Below, one piece after another: positions 23,074-33,034 of a stretch of 64,000 bases of DNA. Position numbers and translations under genes: made by a program. Position 1 is the first letter of the stretch, and every line of letters starts with the position of its first letter. This stretch comes from Lentinus brumalis. Taxonomy: Eukaryota > Basidiomycota > Agaricomycetes > Polyporales > Polyporaceae. Under the pieces are notes generated by a model. The model did no database searches and was not told the origin of the DNA. It was given only the letters and a program-made list of their open reading frames with translations. The DNA is taken from contig MARA01000015.1 in assembly GCA_001792895.1 (NCBI GenBank), positions 558,001-622,000 on the forward strand, in the 5' to 3' direction.

Positions 23074-24559
23074 TCAGTTATAGTGCTTGACGACAACGCC
23101 GTTCAAGATGACCTCCTCCTCTACGATGTCATCCTTCTTCTTCAACTCGCTCTGCCCATACGCACTCGTCCGCGCCTTCCGCCACTGCTCCGTCGTCGGC
23201 GCGTCCTCATCCGCGAAGCGTCGCGTGATCCCCTCCCGCTGGAGCACCGGACTCTCCTTCAGCGGCACAAGCTTCACATCGTCGTCCGTCATCGCAAAGT
23301 AGAACGCCCCGACGCGCGTGTGCCCGGCCTGGTCTGCAGGCGGCTGCACGACGCGGTGGATCGTCGCGCGGTAGAAGCCCCCGGAGAGGAACTCCATGCC
23401 GTCGCCCGCGTTGACGACGAGCGCGTTCGGTATGTGGCGCACCCACCGCCACTTGTTGTCTGGGGAGAGGATCTGCAGCGCGGAGACGGGCTGCGAGTAC
23501 AGGATGGTGATGGTGCCGAAGTCGGTGTGGCCTTTCAGCCAGACCTTGTTCGTCAGCGTCTCTTCTTCGGGTGTGCGGGGGTAGCTGCGAGCGACGATGA
23601 TCAGCACTTGGCATTACGATGGAGGGTGGTGCGACCCGACTCACTACTTCATGAAGCGGACTGTTGGTAGGATGGGCGACAAGTCAGCTTGGCTCCACAA
23701 CGTCAAAGTGCACGAGGACATACCGTAGGTCTCTCCCTTTTCTTTGAAGCCGTGGATGTTCACGAACGTATCCTCGGGCAGCTCTAACCCCAGTGCGAGG
23801 AGTCTGCGTAACCAGTCAGTTATATCCCGATGCTATCTGGGAAGCACGCACCGGAGAACGGGATGCAGGACATCATAATGGTTGTGTTCGGCAAACGCTC
23901 GGAGCTCAGGTAGCAGAGGTTGCAATGCCTGTGGATGCTCCTGGTTCTCGGTGATCGACCGATGGACTAGCAACCAAGTCAAGCACGTTTCACCTTGGCA
24001 AGAAAGCAGACGTACGATTGTAGTGCTCGAGTTGGTCTCGTACTCCGTTGTTAATATGCTACACACTCAGGGTCAGTACAGTGCAACGCGTACGTACGCG
24101 CGACCTGAACTTACCCAGTATTGACGCAACTTGTACCCTCTGTAGGACCCCGTCTGCTTGATGTCGCCCGCGAACCGCTTCTTCTCCTCGTCTGTTACCT
24201 GGGAGAACGGGACGTCCGCAATATCAAAGATGCGATCGGTCTGAACGTACGAGGATGAGCCTGACGCGACTGCAGCACACAACCACTTGACGTACCTGCG
24301 CCTGGGTGTATCCGTGATTGATGATGTAGAAGAAGCCGTGCGTTCGCATCGCATCGCGCACCTGAGGGGCGAGTGCTGCGCGTCCCTCGGGCGTAGCCGC
24401 CTTCGAGATATCAACGATGGGTAGATCTGCCCATTCCACTATAGAGAATCCACCGTCAGCGGTCAAGGAGTATCGAAACAACTGGGAGAACGCACATTCC
24501 TCCGCGGTCTCCGGCGCGGGTACATAGTGGGGAATCGCAGGCAGAGTTACCGCAGGCAT
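23074..24559 (-). CDS. 2-oxoglutarate/Fe(II) oxygenase, IPNS-like (copy A)
   Basis: Eight exons, high to low: 24496-24559, 24296-24438, 24115-24240, 24016-24058, 23852-23966, 23724-23803, 23645-23660, 23074-23584; 365 residues. The N-terminal part carries EWADLPIVDISKA and HGFFYIINHGY, the usual start of the isopenicillin-N-synthase-like fold. The iron site is GHTDFGTITIL (His, Asp) with the distal His in ATIHRVVQPP. The first intron (57 bp) has no stop in frame but is supported by the same position in copy B. Such enzymes hydroxylate, desaturate or cyclise small molecules using 2-oxoglutarate and oxygen. Exons 1-7 equal those of copy B in length; copy B has two more introns. A TATA-like CTATAAT lies upstream at 24641-24647. 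Confidence 0.92.
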
Positions 24560-26020
24560 GTTGGACGAGATCGACGAAGAGAGTTCAGTGAGAGGTATAG
24601 TTCGCGGGAGCTATGGGATACTCGAGGGACGTCCGGCCGTATTATAGGACGGGTGTGAGTCCGAGACCCCGTCTTGGCTTGAGTGCGCACCGAGCACGCA
24701 ATCTGGTGGAGGCATCACGAGCGCGTAGTGGCCTCGGCCGCTTCTTGTGTGGAGTGTGCAAATATTGGCAACATCCTCGCGCTACTAAGAGCGTAGATTA
24801 TGTGCTTTATCTCTCGAGCAGATGTCCCCTCATAGCGGTGTGCTAACGGTGAGGTTTGGTGGCAAATAAGCATGCTTGATCACCGTAAAAGTGTAACTAC
24901 GGTGACGTCGGTGCGATGCACGCCAAGGTAAAGCCTTTAAAACCATCATGATCCGCATCACGATCACTCACTATAAGAGCAGTAGTCGCGATGGGCAACC
25001 TGTGCGAGGTGGTTATAGTCAAGTTAGAAGGACCGTCGGGCGCTACCGGCAACTCTGATTCGGAGAAACCCGGAGTACTCAACTACATACCAGGACCCCG
25101 GAACCTGTGGCCTTGGCCCATGGAACGATTGTCTTCTCTTGTTAAGTATTCTCCACCACTACCTAGTAGCGCTTCATATCTCTGGATGCTAATTATCTAC
25201 AGGCTGGAAATGCGCGAATCTCGAATGGAACTCTCAGAGATTACTGGCGTCGGTAGCAGTCTCCAGTTCTGAGTCCGGGACTCGCCTCCAACAGAGCTTC
25301 CACTACTAACCTACTGCAGCGGAAAAGAAAGCATTGAAAGGGTAACCGGTGTGTTTTGAGGTCCCCGGTATACACTTTCAGGTGGGAGGATCATGCGCAG
25401 CATGCGCCCATTTCTGCCCAGTGTGAATTGAAGGTGAGTTCTGTGGTCAGTCTGCTCCCGTCTGGGCCCCTTATCCGCCGCCGGCTCGTATACCGCGAGG
25501 TACAGCTGACCACGGACACTGCATCTCTAGGAACCCTCCTGCACACCGCCGGTGTACCCGCGATTGTGCTTACGATGCCTCCGATTCTCGGATACTTGGA
25601 CCCAGGACTTCGCAGCGCTGGACGGAAGTTTTCGAGGCGATACATCAAGCCTCGCCGCTCTCTTGCAGGCTCTCCAGGAGCGTTTCAAGCACCTCATTAC
25701 GACTCCCATCGCTCGACCTTTTGTCGTTCTTGCCAGCTACCCGTCGGCTCTCTGAGGCTCGTCTTCGCGCTACCAGACTATACTCGTCCGAACAGTTGAG
25801 AACTGCGTCCATCAGGAAGATCGGACTTGATCTATCAGTCCCTTCGTCGACAGGCAAAGCGGAGGTCATCGAACAAAGCTCGATCTCATGGTTTCTATGG
25901 GGATTGCTGGACCTACCAGTACGGGTGCGTCCCTGAGTCGTCGGACAATGTATAGGCACTGACGTCAGTGACGTTCATCGGTTGGTCAAACCAGGCACCC
26001 GGAGATTGCTGAGATGCTCG
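24560..26020. other. Intergenic, possible decayed coding pieces
   Basis: No intact gene. On the plus strand, about 25575-25935 has two adjacent open frames (with phrases such as LLQALQERFKHLITTPIARPF and LRTASIRKIGLDLSVPS) that look protein-like but need a frame change to join. This could be an unrecognised gene with introns or a decayed one. The rest shows nothing. Confidence 0.35.
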
Positions 26021-27304
26021 ATGACATCGAGCACAGCACGTCGCCGCTCCAAGACTGTACATCAGTCTTGCGTGGCAGGGAATACGAAGAGACTATCGCT
26101 GTTCTCACTCATCTTTTGCGTCATCCTGCTCGCGGGCGGGGTACGCGCCCAGAACCCGCTCGTCTTCAATACACCCCAGAACTTGACCCTATGCGCACCG
26201 ACAAATATAACCTGGTCGGGAGGAGTTCCTCCATTTCGCCTCGACATTGAGCCGTTCAGCCCCGACGACGGAACTCAAGAGCCCTCACTGGATCAGCGCT
26301 TCCTCAATATCACGGTGCAATGGCTAATCTGGACTCCAAACTTCACCGCGGGTACCGACGTGCAATTCAATCTCATCGATAGTACCGAATCCGGTCTTGC
26401 TGGTGGTCACCACCTCGTACGACTGGGCTCAGACACGAGCTGTCTCCCCGGTGTATCGTCGTCTGCTTCCCTATTGCCATCTTCTACTGGCTCTTCGTCG
26501 AGCGCTGCGACGTCCACAACCGGTTCCCCCACGCCCGATGTCCTCGTAACTCATCACGGGTTGGGACCCGGGGCGGTCGCAGGCATCGCCGTAGGTGTAG
26601 CCATTGCGGCGGTGATGGCTATTGCTGTAATTGGGTGGTGCTTGCTGCGGAAGAGACGACAAGCCAGAAGATATAAAGGTACGCTTCGTACTCATATGGC
26701 CTGTTTCGTCTCTGTTGCAGGACTCATACCTCTGCTCGCAGACTTCGACGTCGATCGCGCCGTGGCGAGCCCGACGCTGTCGGATGCGACCACAGCCGTC
26801 ATGCACGAGAACTACCCCGGCGCAGGCATATGCTCTACCCTCGCCTCGACAGACCACCTCTCCAAAACCTTCACAGACACCGGCAGTTCTCCCACTCACT
26901 CGCGCTTCGCCTCTTACTCCGGTCCGTCCAGTCCCACGCTCGAGATAGATCCGAGCTTGCGTCCCACCCCGTACCTCGTCCCACGCAGCTCGAGCCCGGG
27001 CCTCACTGGCTCCGTTTCGGACCTTCGAAGGGGCAGGAAGAGCGCACGCGACACGGTCGCTGGGAGCACGAACGTCTCCACGGCAGACTTGCGCTCCGCG
27101 ACTCCGACCCAGATGTCGGACACTGGAAGTGGCGCGGCGCTCCCGTCGCCGCGGACCATCAGGTTCGTGGAGGCAGACGGAGGGGTGCGCCTTGCTGGCG
27201 GAGGGGTGGAAGAGCTGGCGCGTGACCACGAGCATGAAGCAGGGGACGTGGTCAGCGATGCTGGGACCTCCTCGCTCCCGCCGCCGTACTCTCCCTATCA
27301 GTGA
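26021..27304 (+). CDS. Single-pass membrane protein, Ser/Thr-rich
   Basis: I start at the ATG at 26021, the first in frame. A 42-bp GT-AG intron at 26679-26720 is likely; it has no stop, so read-through gives 427 residues and splicing 413. After a basic N-terminus comes a secretion signal (LSLFSLIFCVILLAGGVRAQ), an extracellular part with N-glycosylation sites (NITW, NITV) and a Cys pair, a Ser/Thr-rich stalk, one membrane segment (GAVAGIAVGVAIAAVMAIAV) followed by the stop-transfer RKRRQARR, and a long disordered cytosolic tail ending in PPPYSPYQ. The layout resembles fungal wall-stress or mucin-like sensors, but no known domain is visible. An extra upstream exon cannot be excluded. Confidence 0.7.
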   Translation: MTSSTARRRSKTVHQSCVAGNTKRLSLFSLIFCVILLAGGVRAQNPLVFNTPQNLTLCAPTNITWSGGVPPFRLDIEPFSPDDGTQEPSLDQRFLNITVQWLIWTPNFTAGTDVQFNLIDSTESGLAGGHHLVRLGSDTSCLPGVSSSASLLPSSTGSSSSAATSTTGSPTPDVLVTHHGLGPGAVAGIAVGVAIAAVMAIAVIGWCLLRKRRQARRYKGTLRTHMACFVSVAGLIPLLADFDVDRAVASPTLSDATTAVMHENYPGAGICSTLASTDHLSKTFTDTGSSPTHSRFASYSGPSSPTLEIDPSLRPTPYLVPRSSSPGLTGSVSDLRRGRKSARDTVAGSTNVSTADLRSATPTQMSDTGSGAALPSPRTIRFVEADGGVRLAGGGVEELARDHEHEAGDVVSDAGTSSLPPPYSPYQ

Positions 27305-28157
27305 AGTGTGGGCGATCAAGTCTGTGCGTTCCTACGACGACATATGACCTTCTTGATTTTGCTGTACGTCCTTGTTGTTTGATGACCTCACGATGTATGA
27401 GACGTTGCGCTGAATGTTACATAGCTTACGAGGGTTTCCATGTTACTGTTTGCTTATAATGGTGGGAGTCCACGGGGTCCTGGTCTCCCGCTCCTTGCGT
27501 AAGTATATACAGACATGCCGCGGCGCAACAGCAGCTCAACCGTCTGCGTCAATCTTGCCATGCACAAATATGTCCTGTGGCTGCCGAGTGTTCTAAACTG
27601 ATGTCGCGGAACAGGCGTTAGAAGCTGCAAATGGCTGCTACCTATGTGTCAGCTGGTGAGCGACCCGCAGACAACCCGCAGAACTGACTGCTTCTCTCTT
27701 CTAGTACTAGAAACCTTTTCAAAGTTCACCACGAAGTCGACTGCGCTGGGTTTCGGAACGCCGTTGCTCCGCGATATAGGCAAGCTCGCCACGGGAGGCA
27801 GGCGTCCCGCATCCATACACCATAGTTGCTACAATATCGTCCATGCCGTCACGGTGGAGGGCGCTCGGCCGGTCCATGTAAGTACCCTCATGCATGACTA
27901 CCAGTGAGGTATGCAGCTCAGACTCCACGATCTCATGGGTGTGTTCTCCAGTGTCGACTTGGAGAGGTCATCAGATCCTGCCTTCAGCAATAATAGGACC
28001 ACTCTCTCATGCTCGCGTCGGCCCCGTCATCACAAGTCCTGCCGAGATTTGTGGAACGTGCACTTCGCGAAGAGAAGACGAGTCAATGTAGTATAAGGCC
28101 CACCACCGGGGTGGCGATACCTGTCTCAGACTCGCTTTGCGCCCACGCCTGAACGCA
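27305..28157. other. Intergenic, no gene seen
   Basis: Only short unconvincing open frames. The right end should hold the promoter of oxygenase B; AGTATAAGG at about 28089-28097 is a possible TATA element, some 62 bp before its ATG. Confidence 0.5.
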
Positions 28158-29761
28158 ATGCCGGCTACGACCGTTCCCCCTACTCCCCACTATGTTCCCG
28201 CACCTCCGACTAAGGAAGACTGTGCGTACACGTCGCTGAGCGACCCTAAGGATGTGATCCATGGAGCTGATGGTCCTGCAGTAGAATGGGCGGACCTTCC
28301 CATCGTCGACATCTCCAAGGCGAAGACTGCGGAGGGTCGCGCGGAGCTGGCTCCCATCGTACGCGACGCGATGCACACGCATGGATTCCTCTACATCGTC
28401 AACCATGGGTACACTCAAGCGCAGGTATATTGCCTTGCTCTCTCTGTTGTGTCATCAGTTGGCTGACCACACTGCATATCGGCAGAACGACCGCATCTTC
28501 GATATCGCGGACGTCGCGTTCTCTCAGGTTTCCGACGAGGAGAAGAAACAGCATGCTGGTAATATCAAGGAGACTGGCTTGTACAGCGGGTACAAGCTTC
28601 GCCAGTACTGGGTGGGCCAATGCGTTCGTCTTCGAGGGTCTCAGTCTCATTCTCTCCTCATAAGCACATTGACAACGGCGTCCGGGACCAGATTGAGCAC
28701 TTCAACAGTGCGTATGGCTCATGTCGTCGAAGGATCTGGTACTGAACTCGATACCGCGCTTTGTAGTGCACCCTCATATCTACGACCGTCAAGAATACCC
28801 GAAGCCACTCCGACCATTCCTGCCCGAGATACGCGCTTGGACAGAACATAACCACTACAACATCCTTCACCCCATTTTACGGTACCCTGCTTTCCCTTTC
28901 GTATGGTGTGGCGGAATATCGAACTACTTCACAGGCTCCTTGCGCTCGGTATGGAGCTTCCGGAAGAAACTTTCGTCAACATCCACGATTTCAATGCTCC
29001 CGGAGAGACCTGGGGTACGTCACTGTTCTATGTAGTCTCTTCGACCTCCAAGTAAGCTCATCTCGTTCACAGCTCGTTTCATGAAGTAGTGAGTAGCTCA
29101 CGAGAGCGACGTCGGTTGCTGTTCACGACAGTCGCGTAGCTATCCGCGCTCGGAAGAAGACGAGAAGAATACCAAGAACGTCTGGCTCAAGGGCCACACT
29201 GGTCCGCCCTCGCACATACATTTCTTCAACCACTTACTGACCCTGTTTACGTGCAGACTTTGGCACCATCACCATCCTCTGGAGCCAGCCGGTGACTGCG
29301 CTCCAGATTCTGTCGCCCGACGGGAAGTGGCGCTGGGTCAAGCACATGGACAATGCATTGGTACGACCCTGTTGCTTGCTTACTTTGTGCTCACCTCCTT
29401 CACGCCCATTGCGTCACAGGTCGTGAACATCGGCGACTCGATGGAGATGCTCTCTGGGGGCTTCTACAAGGGCACGATCCATCGTGTCGTGCAGCCTCCC
29501 CCGGACCAGCGCGGATACCCTCGCCTCGGCACGTTCTACTTCGCACTCTCAGACGACGACGTCAAGCTCGTTCCGTACGCGGAGAGCCCCGTCCTGCAGC
29601 GCGTGGGCATCAAGCGTCGGTGTGCTGATGAGGACGCTCCGACCATGGAGGAGATGCGCAAGGGTCGCACTCGCTCTTATGGACAGGTCGCGTTGAAGAA
29701 GAGAGAGGACGGGAACGAGGAGGAGTTCGTGAGCGGGATCGTCGTGAAGCATTACAATTAG
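28158..29761 (+). CDS. 2-oxoglutarate/Fe(II) oxygenase, IPNS-like (copy B)
   Basis: Ten exons: 28158-28221, 28282-28424, 28486-28611, 28665-28707, 28767-28881, 28935-29014, 29073-29088, 29140-29201, 29257-29360, 29420-29761; 364 residues. It is an intact paralogue of copy A in the opposite orientation. The first seven exons have exactly the same lengths (64, 143, 126, 43, 115, 80, 16), and the last exon of A is split by two introns here. Marks: EWADLPIVDISKA, HGFLYIVNHGY, GHTDFGTITIL (iron His and Asp, split by an intron), GTIHRVVQPP (distal His). It probably acts on a small molecule in the cytosol. A decayed C-terminal piece of a third copy lies at 57497-57628, beyond the island. Confidence 0.92.
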
Positions 29762-30061
29762 TATCATTCGATGCCCGTCTCATGTCGGTGTGCAGAGCAG
29801 CGACTACACTGCAAAACATGTACTATAGGAACGCTATGCCCCCCTGGCTGTGTACGTCTCGCCTACTCTACATGCGCTGGCGATAGGTCTTCTTCAGGTA
29901 CACACGCCCCGCCGATTCTCAGATGGGTCGCTCGGTCCGCTAGCCAGGTCGAAGGGTGTCATCCCTGTGAGTAGCCAGCCCTTCGGATGCTCGCTGCGGT
30001 CGTGAGATGATCGTATGGTGCATGCATCTGCGTTCAATTGTCAAGTACCAACCGAGCGACA
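29762..30061. other. Convergent intergenic
   Basis: Gap between the ends of oxygenase B and P450-1. Nothing recognised. Confidence 0.5.
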
Positions 30062-32156
30062 TCACGCAACGTTCTCGAATGTCCGCTGCACAAGCTCCGC
30101 GGCGGCTGGAGAACGGGGCCTAATGTTGCAGGTGAAAGGTACCGGACACCTAGGATGACATGCTCAGCACCATACGGTACTAAAGATGGGTCGTTGACTT
30201 ACGTAATTCCACCATTAGTGGTGTCTCCGGAAGGAATGATTGGGTTCCCCTTCGAGTCCTCAGCGTGAGAGATGTTAAAGACGGCCAGGACCCGAGCGAT
30301 GGCTGTGAATAAGGTCTCCTCTGCTAGATATCGCCCGGGACAGACTCTAGGATGTGCTCCGTTACCTACCGCGCCACAGCGATCGATCCGAGCCACTCAC
30401 CTCCGGCCAAAGCCAAAGACAATTTCGAGCGAATGATGATTGGGGTCCCTCTCTTTCCCAAGCCACCGCTCCGGCTTGAAAGCGTGCGGGTCTTCATATC
30501 GGTCTTCATCATGCAACATGGCCCTGCCCTGATGTGAGTATCTGGCATTCCCATACCACACTACTATCATGACCTACCAGAAGTTTATCAACACGAAAGC
30601 ATCCTTCTCAATCACGCAGCCATTGTGGACCTCATCGCGCGCAGCGAGACGTGGGACTGGAGAGACTCATCAACAACGTCCAGGTACGTGAGGTTGGCCG
30701 CACGTACGCAGGGTGATAGGTGGCCTGAGTCGGGCGACTTCCGCTACAACGGCATCCACATAGGGTAGGCTTGACCTGTCGGATATATCGGGCAATCTTC
30801 CGGGGCCGATCATGCGATTTATCTCGTCTTGCGCCCTCTTCTGCGTCTCGGGATACTGCACCATGAGCAAAACGAATGAAGAGAGAAGAGAAGAAGTCTT
30901 TGAGATCGTCAGTAGAGCATGATAGAACGTTCAGTGGGCCCGACACCTACAGTATCGCCGCCGCCTATACTCAGGACCCTCTGAGTTCACATCCGAGGTA
31001 CACAGAAATAGCGACGCACCTGTATATACCTGCGTCGCGGTGAACATCACGATTTCGTCGGGGTACATGCCGGGTTCAGACTCTTCGAGGGCAGTCAACG
31101 TGAGAGAGGGTCTCGCGGTGCCTTTGGCCTAGTAGGGGCGTCAGTTGAGCCCGAGTCTGGAAAGGACGGACGGATACTTCACTATATCTTCCTTGACCAT
31201 GCCGTGTCCTTCCTGGGCTAGCGAGATATATTGATCACGCCACTCCTGGGCCTTGGATTTCCAGCCCATGCCCGGCAGGAATGCAGGCAAATACGCCACT
31301 GGAGAGGGCTTAGATCGAGCCCAGAATAATCTCGGTGATGAAGCACTCACAAAACGGGAACCAGTCGACGATGAACCCGTTCAGTAGAGTCGCATTGGCG
31401 AAGTTCTCTCCGAAGATATTTGCCTCCCTCACATAGGCATCCTCGCGAGACTGGACGCGATAGCCGTGTGACACCTCTACGTTGACCCCTGCGGTGAGAC
31501 TGTGGTGCGCACAGTGAGTCTTTAGCGGTGCAGCGACGTTTTCCCAACCTACTGGTGGATGTGCTGGATGAAGTCATCTGGATCTTCCGAGAGATTGCGC
31601 AAGAACGTGTTGATGTGGTAGTCCTGTGCTTCGCGATAGAGCGGCATTTGTTTAGGCTGAAGAGCGCTATGCAGCAACTTGCGTGCCAGTCGTAACTTGC
31701 TGAGGTCATGTTCCAACACCACACCCTTGTCGAAACCAGTCCTAGCAGAAGCATCAGACAGAGGAGTCTGGTAGATTTGTGAATGCTCACATCTCGATCA
31801 TCTTGGGCAAGGGGCGATTGGTGTAGACCGTGGCCAATCTGCCTTCAAGTAACTCGCGGGCCACCTGAGGTGAGTTCATGACCACGATTTGAGTCCCGAA
31901 CAGTCTCAGGGAGTATAGAGACCCTCGAGGGCGTTTCAGTCCAGGCGCCGCAAGTCTGGCACGGTGCAGACTCACCATAGATCTTTGCAAATTCAGTCAG
32001 TTTGATCCATATCTTCTGGCTAGGGAGCGACAAAGCGTTTCCGACGATCGGGAGAGGGGTCGGTCCAGGGAATCGTCTAGTAGACGGACGCAGGAGACGG
32101 CGTAGCACCGATTGGGAAATTATTAGAGCTAAAGCAAGGGCTATGTAGGACGTCAT
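30062..32156 (-). CDS. Cytochrome P450, intact (P450-1)
   Basis: Twelve exons, high to low: 31976-32156, 31791-31923, 31553-31741, 31351-31499, 31183-31298, 31030-31128, 30951-30980, 30708-30897, 30578-30656, 30401-30523, 30203-30346, 30062-30149. All phases close, giving 506 residues, a normal microsomal P450. It begins with a short membrane anchor (MTSYIALALALIISQSVL), then the proline hinge FPGPTPLPIVGNAL. The oxygen-binding I-helix is SIGGGDT, spread over a short 30-bp exon; the K-helix follows (AVVAEVARLRPP; ExxR as EVAR), then FKPERWLG, and the haem loop FGFGRRVCPGRYLAEE with the ligand Cys. The family is that of mushroom O-demethylase/CYP64-like P450s by general look; the exact CYP family needs a search. 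It is probably an ER mono-oxygenase of secondary or xenobiotic metabolism. Confidence 0.92.
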
Positions 32157-33034
32157 GTCGCCGCGAAAAGATCAGGAAGGAGCGACGGATGAGGACAGTT
32201 CTGATCGTGCAGATCATATACATACATGCGAAGGCACTGAGCGCCCTTCCGGGCTGGCGTCGCCCAACCAGCTCCCACCACGCCGAGGGGCCCCTCTACA
32301 GCATAGTACCCGCGCAACTCCGACTAACGACGCTAGTCCAATGGCAGTTCGCCTCGCGCCAAGTGATTTCGAAAGCAAATACACAAGCTTGGCGAGAGTC
32401 GAATTGACAATGTTTGCGTCTGGAACCTCGGACTACACGGAGTAGAGCAAACGACTTCGCCCGGGGCACTCAATCTGTGCTGTTCCAGTAACGATCTACC
32501 GGACAAGTCGCGTTCAAAAGTCCTTGAAGCCTCTGTCGTACTCGCTTTGGTCACTTTCCCCGCGGAGACCTGAAGTGCTGAAACACGGCGGCGACGCCCA
32601 TGCACTGCTCCATGAGGGTTAGCACATTCCCAGGACCCTATGAAGAGCGGAAGGAGGAGAGAGACGTAGCGCTTCAATAGGGGCGAGTCCCCGCTCAGAG
32701 CTTGGAGATCTGCGTATGTAGACCTCCAAGATTTCGACACACTGTAAATGGTCTACGTTAGCACGATAGAGGTATTTTCGGAACCGGCTACTACGGCGAG
32801 TATGACGAGTGTTATAGGAAAATAATCCATGTGTTTGCGTTTTGACCTTGCTTGCTATGATTTGCACCGATATGCGCCGCCTTGAGTAACTTTGCGCTCT
32901 TCTCACCCTCTTTTGCCGTAAATTGCAGCGAAATGCCCCCTGTTTGCAGCTGTCAGCGTCGACGTTCGAACGTCCCGCCACCAAAATGCGTCGAAATCGA
33001 TGCTTGCTCTCGTTTGACCCTCTTTGCGGCCCCG
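32157..33034. other. Upstream of P450-1; TTGC-rich tract
   Basis: No gene seen. From about 32831 to 33030 the plus strand carries many TTTGC/TTGCA/ATGC words about every 10-25 bases, with TTTGACC twice. The right flank of the island (56.35-56.70 kb) carries the complementary words (TGCAA, TGCAT) in the opposite sense. It may be the left end of a large element. Confidence 0.45.

Noticed and set aside
26471..27319. 282-codon open frame on the minus strand
   Set aside because: Antisense to the membrane-protein gene; Arg-rich with no domain.
30062..32156. P450-1 as a pseudogene
   Set aside because: At first the pieces seemed disconnected, but twelve exons join in phase with all P450 motifs intact.
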